Origin: Rugalucina vietnamica
Taxonomy: Eukaryota; Mollusca; Bivalvia; Lucinida; Lucinidae
Assembly: GCA_964017185.1 (NCBI GenBank)
Contig: OZ024871.1
Coordinates: 5,937,214-6,001,213, forward strand
DNA length: 64,000 nucleotides
Direction of reading: 5' to 3'
Positions 42,000-52,624 of the stretch are shown piece by piece. The first letter of the stretch is position 1, and every line of letters starts with the position of its first letter. The notes below the pieces were generated by a model. The model had not been told where the DNA came from. It worked only from the letters and a program-made list of their open reading frames with translations, and did not search any database. The translations under genes and the position numbers were made by a program.

Positions 42000-42840
42000 A
42001 AGCCCACCCCACCCCCACCCCCACAGTAATTTTATATTACTGATCGTTCCAATGCGATACTTCTGTTGTGGTTCTGATCGTTCCAATTCGATAGGTGTGT
42101 TGTGAAAAACATTTTTTCTACATTCAAAGCAGACACTATGAATTGATTTCCAAATTTAATGTTGGGCTAAAGACCCTTTTACGCGAGGGTCTTTCAGAAC
42201 CAGAATTATATGGTGACTTGGTTTACAAATATGGGTCGGGCGTCAGACTCTATGATGGCCCCGACATACAGCTATTTATTTTCATTGGTTGGGGCCGGAG
42301 GTTCTTGTATGTTGCTTGGCCCACCGGGGTTCAACTGGTGTTTTTCTTTAGCTCCGGAGTTAGTAGGTTATTCGACGCCCAGGGATCTCCATCGTCGGGC
42401 AGCTTGCTCAATCTGTGAGTCCTCGTTTTTATTTCATTGTGGTGTTTATCATGATTTATTTGTCTGTCCATGATGATTCATTGACTTGTTAAAGATTCAC
42501 AACGAGGACCGAACCATAAACTAAATGTTGAAGCTGAGGGTGAGGTTATGTACCTCTTAAATCGATTTTATATTACTGATCACTCCATTGCGATATTCTG
42601 ATTCATATTGTTTTATGTCTTGGTGTATAAATTTTGTGCTGTTTTCGCCTTATGAATGTTTTCATATTTTAGTTAAGTTTAGGTAACTGAGTGGCCACTC
42701 ATTGGGAAAATAGCTGCTCATTCGGCTTTCGATATGTTTTCACCTGATTGTTAAATCATTTTTTCTCACCTCGGTTTTTGGAGTGGGAATCTTTTTCTTA
42801 TTGCACCTTTTCCTGATCGTTGCCTACTTGTACCTTTCTA
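42000..42840 (+). pseudogene. Penelope RT C terminus and 3' region, plus strand
   Basis: A short 3' piece (gtaattttatattactgatc) is followed by the RT C terminus SRHYELISKFNVGLKTLL (from 42125) and then by the 3' region to cttgtaccttt (~42837). Internal deletions shorten the 3' part. Confidence 0.75.
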
Positions 42841-42960
42841 TTTGTTTTATGTTTTGGAGTCGATTTTTTTTCTGCTGTTTGAACCTTATGTACGATTTGA
42901 TATTTTTTGTTAAGCTCTGATAACTGAGTTGTCGCCTGTTGGGGAAATAGCTGCTTACAG
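42841..42960 (+). mobile_element. Degenerate Penelope 3' fragment
   Basis: ttttatgttttggagtcgat, then aactgagttgtcgcctgttg, gggaaatagctgctta. A second, more decayed copy of the terminal region directly follows the previous one. Confidence 0.55.
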
Positions 42961-43895
42961 CCACACAGCACACGGGATAATGCTTCAAGATGTTGATCAG
43001 AATGAAAAAGAAGCTGCTCAGCTGGACATCCCAACTTTCGAGAGAACAAAGCAAGCAGAGATAATTAGATGATGTGTTCGATTCGAGATTCGATTCGACC
43101 GATTGTTATATAACCCAATAAAATAAATGGGTGAATTACTGTGCGATTCTTGTGTTGTGATAACGGTTTATTGCTGAAAACGCTAAAAACATGGGGAAAA
43201 TATACACCAACCTGCGTCTAGTAGTTTGTAGCAACATTCGCACTAGAATTCGTATTGTTTCAAAATGACGATCATGATTATTATCCGGTTTTAAATTTTG
43301 CTCGAGGATTTTCCATACAGTCGAAATCGATGGCGTCATGTATACGGATCATTCCATTTTCTACACAGGGAAAGTCGATATTGATTAAGATTACGGGACG
43401 TTACGGACCGTCTTATACCGTGATCTACAGGACTCCGCGGTACGAATACCACCCCGAGTACAGGGTGCTCCTATATATGGAGAGACGAAAGATTACCGTT
43501 GAAACACAAAAATTATGATTTCTTAATAGGGTGTTAGATATAAAATGGGTAAAATAATCAAAAGACTGGTACAAGAATAAGAATATCGGTAACACCAAAC
43601 ACTGGGTCTTCACCTTATCTAGAAACAAAAAAAAAAAAGAAAAAAAAAAAAAAAAAAAAAAAAAAACATCGAGCCAGGTTTATCCAAACATTTGCAATGT
43701 TTCCACATTCATAATTCGTTGGACACTGACCATACCTCTGAGCAAAGTCCAGGCAAGGATCTGACTTTGTGCATGCACGCACACGTGCATATGTGTTCGT
43801 GTGTGTGTTCTTATTTCCTCTAAATTTCCATTTACATATAAAAGCCAGCGCACACGCGGTTCTTGAGACTTGCATCTACATACTTATTTGTGTCT
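42961..43895. other. Intergenic with long poly-A
   Basis: No gene recognised. The open frame at 43255-43518 has no domain that I know. A poly-A/(A)nG tract of about 45 bases lies at 43626-43666. A cacacg/tgtgtg-rich stretch follows near 43768-43810. Confidence 0.4.
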
Positions 43896-44650
43896 TTTTA
43901 TGCACCAGTCATTGTATCCCCAGCCCCGATGGGGCCGGGAAATAACGGGGCTTTTAACTTTTTATGCCCCCAACTTTGAAAAAGTTGGAAGGGCATATTG
44001 CTTTTGGCTTGTCTGTCTGTCTGTGTGTGTGTGTGCGTCCGTTAACTTTTGAACGGTGAATGCTAGGGTTTTGAAATTTCATGTGTGTATTCCTCATGAA
44101 AAAATAGTTGACCCGTATTTTTTTTCATGTCTGAGTTATGCCCCTTTTCTGAGTTATGTCCCTTTGAAAACAAAATTTGAAAATCTTGTGTGCAAGATAT
44201 CTCAAAAAGTATTTGAGCTAGAGCCTTCGTATTTGGTACATGTATACTGGTTGGGGCTGAGGAGTAGATGACCTGATTAGCTTTTGAGAACTTTCCGTCG
44301 AATTTTGACAAAAATACGGAATTTTGAAATTTTGATTGATTTTTCCACTTTTCGGTGAAATTTGAAACTTTTGAAAGGTAAATGTTAGGTTTTGAAATTT
44401 CATTTACACATTCCTCATGAGAAAATAGTTGACCCATATTTTTTTTCATGTCCGAGTCATGCCCCTGTTTGGAGTTATGCCCCTTTGAAAACAAAATTTG
44501 AATATCTTGTGTGCAAGATATCTCAAAAAGTATTTAAGCCAGAGCCTTCATATTTGGTATACTGGTTGGAGCTGAGAACATGATCACCTGATTAACTTTT
44601 GATGACTTTCCGTCAAATTTTGACAAAATTACCCCATTTTGAAATTTTCA
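43896..44650. repeat. Mollusc-type 'gcccccaactttg' repeat with internal duplication
   Basis: It begins atgcaccagtcattgtatcc, passes tatgcccccaactttgaaaa, agttggaagggcatattgc and a (GTCT)n(TG)n tract, and then has two copies of a ~310-base block (aacttttgaacggtgaatgc from 44044; aacttttgaaaggtaaatgt from 44368) with about 90% similarity by eye. I know this repeat type as common in bivalve genomes. The minus-strand frame 44063-44494 runs across both copies and is not a gene. Confidence 0.7.
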
Positions 44651-45086
44651 CTCCATTTCTAACTTGTCTGTAAAAAGCTTACATTCTGTTTCTGGATTGA
44701 GGTCAAAACAGAGGCAACCGAACAGCTTCTTCAGGAAATTAAATTTCACTTCATTCAAATGAAATGAATCATACAAGCTGCCATTTTAGTGACAAGCATA
44801 CAGTTGGGGGCATAGTGTTTTACAAACACGCATTTCTAGTCAATTTTAAAGCCCAACTAAAAGCGTGGCACTGCCTGTCCAGATGTGTGGTAAATTCCCT
44901 GCTTAAAGCCCCTACTCCCCGGAGGCTGACAATAACGTGGAACAACAGCAGCTGCTGGGGGTTGTTCTGATGAAATTGAAACATGAGAAAATGGCGTCCT
45001 TTATGCATGTGAATGCTTAGGTGCATAAATTTGCAAATCAAATAAGTAACATAGTTAATATTAAAAATACAATTAATCTCTAATTT

Positions 45087-45545
45087 GAATTATGCACCAG
45101 TCATTTGTAGCCACTGCCATTTCTTACTCCCTCTTTCCCTACAAGGAAGGGTGGTGGAAAACCGGGCTAAAGTGCGGGGCATTTACTTTTCAAGTGTCCC
45201 CGCAGTGCAGGGGAAATGACGGGGTTTTGACAAAATAGGATCCTTACCTCCAGGGAATTTTCTATTGCGAAGGGCGGGGCAAATAGCAATGTTTTGACCG
45301 CCAGTTCCCTGGGGTGGGGCTCATAGCAGGGCACTTAAACTAAAAAGTCATAAAAGTCATAATCCCCGCCCTTCTCCGTAGGTGGGGGATCAGTGGTTGC
45401 AAATAACTGGTGCCTTAATGTGACCGTGTATTGACGGGAAAGGAAAACACCGGCAAAATCCCAGGCACTTCCGGGGCTCATCAGAGGTTAACGCCCGCTG
45501 TGTCCCCTAAGGGCCGGGGATACAAATGACTTGGGCATTACAGTA
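45087..45545. mobile_element. MITE-like element, atgcaccagtcatttgta ends
   Basis: The left end ttatgcaccagtcatttgta (~45088) is matched in inverted orientation by ggatacaaatgacttgggca near 45517-45537. The interior is GC-richer than its surroundings and has repeated ggggcaaat/gacggggttttgac words. The block at 43899 starts with the same end sequence. Confidence 0.55.
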
Positions 45546-45761
45546 ATTCTGGTGTGGTATTGTCAGTTTGACATTTCACCACAAAACCAATAGGAAAACT
45601 TGCCCATGCAATATACAGAGATTTATTTCAGGTGTAAAAATTGAACATTTCGTTGGAAAAATTTTGACGTTTGTTAAATTTTGCTCAAAATATTGATGGT
45701 GGGTACGCCTTAGAACCGCATCGCATGATCAAAAATAAGAAAAAATGTAGACCCCTGTAAG

Positions 45762-46330
45762 GCCTGGTCACGCTAGCGAATTACGAAGAGTTGCGGATAG
45801 AATTCTTTAACTTTTTGGACGGGGCTTAACTAATTTATGCATCACTGTTACCCATGAATGCAGTTTGTTACGATTACTAAAGGATTGGAACGGATAACTC
45901 TTAATAGCTGATTTACATGTACACGTTTTTTGCATGGTAAGTGGATAAGATACGGATGCTGCCGGATTCTTGCGTTTGCCGCGACATACAATATATCGTA
46001 AGCAATCACTGCTTTTGGTCAAAGTATAGTCACACATACGGATGCCTGCGGATATGCCTTCGTATATTTCCGTAACGAATCGTTATTTGTAACCATCCGC
46101 GTAGTTATGCGTTTCAGGCGTATATGCAGTCATCCGCAGCTGTGGGTATCATATCCGCAGGGTCCGTTAGATGCACGTGCAATTTTTGAAAAGATTCAAA
46201 ATTCAGACACGGGTGAAAACTGAAGGCCATACGGACACGACATGCACATATACGGAAATTATACACACATATACGCACGGAGACGGACGATTGCGGATAA
46301 TATACAATTCATTACCGATAGATTTGAAAG
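45762..46330. mobile_element. Probable MITE, ggtcacgctagcgaattacg family
   Basis: It begins ggcctggtcacgctagcgaa and is filled with cggata/atccgc/tacggac words, like the shoulders of the element at 3991-7211. I could not place a matching right end, so the limits are approximate. Confidence 0.45.
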
Positions 46331-47097
46331 CACCCTTGTATGATAGTGTTGCTGTACTTTGACTGAAAGCTTAAAATGTAATATGAAAGGAAAACTTGAA
46401 GGAAATGGACAAAGGGACTGTATATATCCGAGATCTCAGGTTGGTCCTGCATAAATTATGTATCTTTACGACAGAATACGTATGTAAAATATGCAGTAAA
46501 TGGCAGCATCATAGCACCTGCTCCGCTGCACTGGAGATGCATGTACCATAGTTTAAAACACTATTGGGTTACTGGTTTAAGACGGATGCATACAACAATA
46601 CGAAAATTGAAGCTCCAATTCCCTAGATATAGTATTTAGTGGCTACGTTTCTTGAATTGACATACTCTGTCAGTCAAATAAAAGTTAGTGCCTCAAAACA
46701 TTTTGGAATATTAGGAAGAAGGTCCTATATATATACTGAATGACAATACCACGTCAGTCAATTTGCCAAGGCCCAAACGAATACGAGTTGACGTGTATTA
46801 AAATGTCAATATTTTCTTTAAAAAATGGTAGCAAAAATAGACTTTCTATAACTTTGACCGGCTTTCCTCATTGCAAAATATTGCTTTATATCTGTTAGTT
46901 TCAATGTCACAAACAAGTCATCCTCGGAGCGAGACGTGCTGTTAAAATTTTGTTTCTGGTGGGCGGAGATTAACCCGTAGCTCCAACTGGTGAGTGTGTG
47001 ACAGTATGTGTGACAGTATCTGGCATATTGGATCTTGTGGAGTCAAAGTTGGAAATTTAGTTTTCCATGTGTTTTTAATCCATGTCCAAAAGCTTTA
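46331..47097. other. Intergenic, nothing recognised
   Basis: No supported gene or repeat boundary is visible. Short open frames lack recognisable motifs. Confidence 0.35.
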
Positions 47098-48222
47098 TTC
47101 TAACACACCTCGACTATATAGCCAATGGTTAAAAACGTGTTATATTGTGCAACAATTTCATTGGGCGAATAAGCGTGACGTTATTTTGTGCCATTTGTGA
47201 CGTCAGCTATCCCACCAACCACCGTTAGACGGTGTAACGTCGTTTTAGCGCATAACAAACGTAATAAATGTGTGTAAATATCCGCATTACAGTCAAATAT
47301 TTGGCGGGATGTCTACAAAGCAATGGCGGAAAGCTGAACGATATCGACGGTTTCAGTGACTTTTATTCCGTTTATTGTGTGTTAGAATCGAAATAGATCA
47401 GCTCAAGTGCGTGAATTGTTGAGTAATAATTCACTGTTTGGAGGTCAGTTGTAAGAATATAAATCACTCGCGCTACGCGCTCGTGATTTGATATTCTTTA
47501 CAACTGACCTCCAAACAGTGAATTATTACTCAACAATTCACTGCTAGAGCTGATTTATTTCTTAAATAAATATCCCCAGTCTTGTTCCCGGTTCCACCAT
47601 GTTGTCGTCACGATAAGGGTCTGTGTTACCCGGATTTACTACGGTAAAGCCCGGTGGTGTCCCGGTTCACCCCATGTTTGAAAATATTGATATATTGACG
47701 GCCGAGCGCACTCGTGGACGCTGGAAAGAGTCTGATTCTTTCTGATTCTTGGTATTTTAAACTTCTCCTGGGCGTCGATAAAAGGGCGGTATATTTAAGA
47801 AATAGATCAGCTCTAGCGGTGAATTGTTGTGTAATAATTCACTGTTTGGAGTTCAGTTGTAAAGAAGATCAAATCACGAGCGCGTAGCGCGAGTGTTTTA
47901 TATTTTTACAATTGACCGACAAACAGTGAATTATTACTCAACAATTCACGCACTTGAGCTGATCTATTTCGATTCTAGCACACAATAAACGGAATAAAAG
48001 TCGCTTAAACCGTCGATATCGTTCAGCTTTCCGCCATTGCAGATATCCCGCCAAATATTTGACTGTAATGCGAGTATTTACACACATTTATTACGTTTGT
48101 TAGTGCTCCAAAACGACGTTACACCGTCTAACGCTGCTTGATGGGATAGCTGACGTCACAAACGGCGCAAAGTAACGTCACGCTTTTTCGCCCAGTGAAA
48201 TTGTTGCACAATATAACACGTT
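47098..48222. mobile_element. Palindromic element, interrupted in its right arm
   Basis: The left arm from ttctaacacacctcgactat (47098) through gtgacgtcagctatccc, agcaatggcggaaagctgaa and gcgtgaattgttgagtaata is mirrored at about 47790-48222. Nested within are two smaller foldbacks around the ctcgcgctacgcgctcg centres (47475 and 47885). The right arm is cut at aacacgtttt (48222) by a LINE. The missing end ccgttggctatataggcgag...ttagaa appears at 50659-50690. No coding sequence is present. Confidence 0.82.
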
Positions 48223-48269
<47 letters not shown>

Positions 48270-50658
48270 TATACATTATTTAAAGAGGGTGAAACACATT
48301 TAAATATATAAAGCTATTCTACCATGTGGCCCTCATAAAACATATAAACATATTTACATAAAACTAAATATTGTAACATAGAACAAAACTTCAAGGAGTC
48401 ATAAGTTGATACTGGCTGAGGTAATAAAAATGATTAATTGATGTATACATGAAACGAAATACATGTGGCGGAAACCAATGTCCAGACATCATGTTTCGTT
48501 GTCCGAACACGGCTCTAGGAAATCTGGTTTGAGGCTGCTAAAAATGACCCCAACTTGCTAAAATTTGGGCGTATAAAACTTTAAAAAGCATGTGCTGATG
48601 ATAAAATACATACAGGAATCATTGGCTCAAATTTTAAAGGTCATACAATGTCACAATTATGTTTAAAATCTCTGAATTCAGTCACATAAAAAAAACACAT
48701 GAATTGCACACAATAATTAGAATCACAGAGAAAAGTATTTTAGTATGGGTGTGATATTATCCTTAAAACTTTTAAGAGATGGTGCGTTGCGCACTTTGTT
48801 TGGAATACAATTCCATAATTTTGGTGCTGTATAAGAATATGATCTATCAAACAAGGACGAGTGTGACCTGGGAACCGCTAATGCACCATTGACCGACGAT
48901 CTCAGTGTACGGTTATGAGTTTCTGACACTGGTTTTAGTAAATCAGCGATATACTGGGGTGACAAATTATTCAAGGCTTTGTATGTAAAGACGGCCTTAT
49001 TATATTTCAATCGTTTGTGAATAGGTGACCAATTTAATGTTTCGAACATTTGTAATGATGGGGTATTGAAATCGGCGTGCAGTATCACTCGAGCTGCACG
49101 TTTCTGAACATTAGCTAATCTCTCAATGTTAGAAGTTGAAGTTGAACCCCATACGACTGAACCATAATCAATTAGAGGTAGGATATAGCTTTGATAAAAC
49201 TTTTTTGAACATCAACAGGAACATATTTAGATAACTACTTTAATAAAGATATCTTTGAAGAAATACTGGAGCATAATTTGTCTATATGGTAAGACCAAGA
49301 CAGTTTATCGTCGATATGTACACCGAGTAGCTTTTGCTCGTGTGTCTTTTTTATCTGGTTTCTATCTATTTTTATATTAAATTCGCTAAATTTATCTGTT
49401 GCACCTAGTATCATGTAGTTTGTTTTGTTATAATGAATATGCATTTTATTTTTTCGACTCCAATCTTTTGCATTGTCTGCACCATATTGTAATTTATTTT
49501 CAACTGTTTCGAGAACTTTATCATGCGTGTGGAATGTGGCATCATCTGCAAAGAAATTTGAATAGCAATATGTCATAAAGAGAGGCAAATCGTTGACAAA
49601 AAGTAAGAAAAGCGTTGGTCCAAGTATGGAGCCTTTGGGAACACCAGATTTAACTTGCGCAAAGGCAGAAGTGTTATTACCGGTGACAATTGCTTGATGT
49701 CGATTTGTAAGGTATGATCTAAACCACTGCATAGTTTTGAAGTGAAATTTATACTTAGTGAGTTTATCTAAAAGAATTGAGTGATCGACGACATCAAATG
49801 CCTTTCTAAAATCCACAAATAATGAACCTACGATATTACCTTTATCTATACATTGCATCCACTGATCTATCAATTTTACTAAAGCAGTTTGGCAACTATG
49901 TTTTTGACGGAATCCAGATTGGTTTTTATGAATTAGTTTGTATTTGTTTAAGTATCCCATAAGGTGTTTGTTTATGTGTTTTTCAAAGATTTTAGAAATA
50001 GTAGGTAAAATAGAAATTGGCCTATAATTTGATGGATCTGATTTTTGTCCACCCTTGTAGATAGGAAATACTTTTGCATTTTTCATTTGGCTTGGAAACG
50101 ATCCAGAGTCAATGCTTTTATTTATTAAATCAGTTATCACTGGAGAAGGAATGAGCTGCCAGCTTTATTATCTTCGGACCGATGCCGTCTAACCCTATAG
50201 CCTTAGATGCATCAAGATCATTTATTACCGAGAGAACTTTCTCTGTTGTAATATAGGGTATATTAAAATAAGTAGCATCGGGAACCTTATTATTTACAAA
50301 GTCTTCGAGTTTAGTCAGATCTGGTTCTGTCGATGATGTACTAGCGTTATCTAAAATCCGTGATATCGACGAAAAATATTCATTCAGTTTAGAAGCAATT
50401 TCGTTTGAATCAGAAACGAGGACATTATCGATAAATATTTCGTCGGGCAAGTTGTTTGCATTTGAAGTCGTGCCCCTTATTTATAGCGCTTATGTGTTTC
50501 CAAATACTGCTAGTGCTTTTCGATGTTTCAATTGAGTCCGTAAAATGGGTGCGTTTTGCATTTCTAATGAGATTTCGGGTTTTGTTTCTATATAATTTAT
50601 ATTCTGACCATTTTTAAGGTATTTGTACTTGTCTCTTAATTTGCGAGCTTCCCCTATA
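48223..50658 (-). mobile_element. 5'-truncated CR1/Jockey-type LINE with (AAAT)n tail
   Basis: A minus-strand LINE whose 3' tail is the (TTTA)n tract at 48223-48270 as read on the plus strand. It ends at about 50658 without an endonuclease domain. The uninterrupted left arm of the palindrome (47130-47160) shows the empty target, ggttaaaaacgtgtt, so both junctions can be placed to within a few bases. Confidence 0.85.
48723..50655 (-). pseudogene. LINE reverse transcriptase, partly open
   Basis: The catalytic part is an open frame of 301 codons (49235-50140) with KNAKVFPIYKGGQKSDPSNY, RPISILPTISKIFEKHINK, NQSGFRQKHSCQTALV, LFVDFRKAFDVVDHSILLDK, the SGVPKGSILGPTLFLLFVND turn, the active-site FFADDATF, and LLGVHIDDKLSW. 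Upstream (50130-50655) the linker and first RT motif (DASKAIGLDGIGPKIIK) lie in a second frame. Downstream (48723-49088) is a third frame with FNTPSLQMFETLNWSPIHKR and PKLWNCIPNKVRNAPSLKSF, the usual CR1/Jockey C terminus. At least two frameshifts (near 50135 and 49200) break it. All RT motifs are intact. Confidence 0.87.
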
Positions 50659-50690
50659 ACCGTTGGCTATATAGGCGAGGTGTGTTAGAA
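50659..50690. repeat. Severed end of the palindromic element
   Basis: ccgttggctatataggcgag, then gtgtgttagaa, is the inverse of 47098-47131. It is the outermost piece of the right arm, displaced 2.4 kb by the LINE. Confidence 0.8.
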
Positions 50691-50984
50691 TTAGCTGTAA
50701 AGGGAGAACTCGGTCGATTCCCAGTCGAAATCTCGTGCATGTTACAGGTATCACTTTCAGTCATCAAATAATATGTTGCTTCTGGAAGCTCTACAACTAT
50801 CACAAGACCTTCATAACGAAAGGAATTTTACTTGGTTTTCGTTTTTACGAGTTTATACAAATTGATAGATGTAAAATCCTCTGAAGTTTCATCTCAATCA
50901 TTTAAATTCTGCTTAAAGAAAAACTATGTGAACAGTTTGGTCAGGGCGTATTTATATATAAAACACATTTAGCAAAATGGATAC

Positions 50985-51660
50985 TTTTGTTTGCTTAAGC
51001 AAAATTTTGGGCGGGAAAACTATATAAACGATGTTAGGATAAGAGCTCATAGAATTATTCTCTCTGAAATGAGAATTAGTAACCATAAATTTGCCATGGA
51101 AACGGGGGGATTTTCTAAAATTCCTCGAAATGAAAGAGTATGCTTGTCTTGTAAGCCAAACAGTATTTCTGAGATAGAGGATGAACAACACGTGATATTA
51201 GGATGTTTTAGATTTAACGAGTCACGACAAGACAAGACCTTTTGGAGCATGTCAGGAAAACCTGCTCAAGGTTTGATTTGTTAAATGGTGAAAATAAATT
51301 GTTCTACCTTTTAAATTCCAGTAGCTCGACAATACAGTATGTAGCAAGCTTTTTACATTCTGCATTTTAAGTGAACTAGATTATTCTCAGTTCTCATTTC
51401 AGTTGTAAATATCATTTGTTGTATGTTTTTGACATGTTTCATGAAAATGTTTTGTGAATGTCTCATATGTAATGAGATGAAATACTAAAATAATTGTGAC
51501 TTTGTATTGTATTGTATTATATTGTATTGTATTGTATTGTATTGTATTGTATTGTATTGTATTGTATTGTATTGTATTGTATTGTATTGTATTGTATTGT
51601 ATTGTATTGTATTGTATTGTATTGTATTGTATTGTATTGTATTGCATTGTATTGTATTGT
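50985..51660 (+). mobile_element. LINE 3' fragment with (TTGTA)n tail
   Basis: The frame 50991-51284 encodes IRAHRIILSEMRISNHKFAM, ERVCLSCKPNS and EIEDEQHVILGCFRFN, which resembles the zinc-binding C-terminal domain that follows the reverse transcriptase in some LINEs (CxxC...HxxxxC). A 3' untranslated-like stretch with aataaa near 51290 follows, then the pentanucleotide tract. I infer that the tract grew from the LINE's short repeated tail. Confidence 0.65.
51503..51660. repeat. (TTGTA)n pentanucleotide microsatellite
   Basis: About 31 near-perfect copies of ttgta. It is open in several frames on both strands because the unit lacks stops in them; these frames are not genes. Confidence 0.97.
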
Positions 51661-52113
51661 AGCACTTTTTACTACATGACGTAATCCAATGGAAAACAGC
51701 GACGTCATATGATAAATATATTTATCATACCTCATATAAATTTCCCATGTTAAACTCCCATAGGCCGGCGGGTGAAAATTCTTGCAATCAATTTCGACTA
51801 TCACATGCGCATAAATGATGCGCGTACAGTTCGTTTTTCAAAAACGTTTTATCTCAATAACGATACGTTCAAAACACATAGTTTCAACAGTATTTTGAGG
51901 AAATTATGTAAAACAAACAAATAGAAATATTTTGGTAACTGGAAATGGGCTAAAATGACGTTAAAAAGTTTGAATGGCGATCGATTGTTGTGATGACGTT
52001 ACAAAATGTACGTAAATGCGAAATAACGTTACGCAACGTCGCTCCAAAATTGGTATTTTCCATTCAAATGGAATGACATTTTGTACGATTTTAATCAATT
52101 TCGGTCTGATAAA

Positions 52114-52256
52114 ATAAATACAACATTGCTGAGAGGGTGACAGTAAGAATTTTCACCCTTCGAAAATGATTATCAACCTCGGCTTCGCCTCGGTCGATAA
52201 TCATTTGCTAAGGGTAAAAATTCTTACTCTCACCCTCTCAGCAATGTTGTATTTAT
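52114..52256. mobile_element. 143-bp foldback MITE
   Basis: Arms of ~60 bases (ataaatacaacattgctgag, agggtgacagtaagaatttt and so on) pair almost perfectly around cctcggcttcgcctcgg. No target duplication is certain. The sequence before it (51661-52113) holds nothing that I recognise. Confidence 0.85.
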
Positions 52257-52332
52257 ATAATATAACTATCAACATGGAATGTACGTTGGTTTTCATAACA
52301 CGGGCTCGTTGACTTGATGCATGCTCAATGGC

Positions 52333-52575
52333 ATATGAGCCGCGACGTGAGAAAACCGGTATTTGGGGCTTCTGTCCTGGTTTGACAAAACTGGTTCTGT
52401 GCAGCTATAGAAGATGGCTGGATGCGTGAAATTTAGGATTAAGGAAGAAGAGGAATTGTACTAGCCGTGTAGCGAAAAAAAAAGGCGCTGATCAGCTTTG
52501 CAGTTACTGCGAAGCTGATCTGCACCGTTGTTTTCGCATAGGCGAAAATCCGGTTTTCTCATGACAAGGCTCATA
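52333..52575. mobile_element. Foldback MITE, copy 2
   Basis: The ends tatgagccgcgacgtgag and ctcatgacaaggctcata are inverted. The core hairpin is gatcagctttgcagttactg/cgaagctgatc. It is the same family as 19455-19698 and lies 50 bases beyond the stop codon of fucosyltransferase 2. Confidence 0.85.
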
Positions 52576-52624
52576 AACTTAAACGATAATGTGGAAACAG
52601 TTTTATAGACAATTCGACTGAATC

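Noticed and set aside
44063..44494. 143-codon minus-strand ORF with repeated SKGHNS.QGHDSDMKKN
   Set aside because: It arises from the two copies of a non-coding mollusc-type repeat; no domain, and the same frame is broken elsewhere in the repeat.
51399..51804. Open frames with QYNTIQYNTI or CIVLYCIVLY repeats
   Set aside because: Translations of the (TTGTA)n microsatellite.
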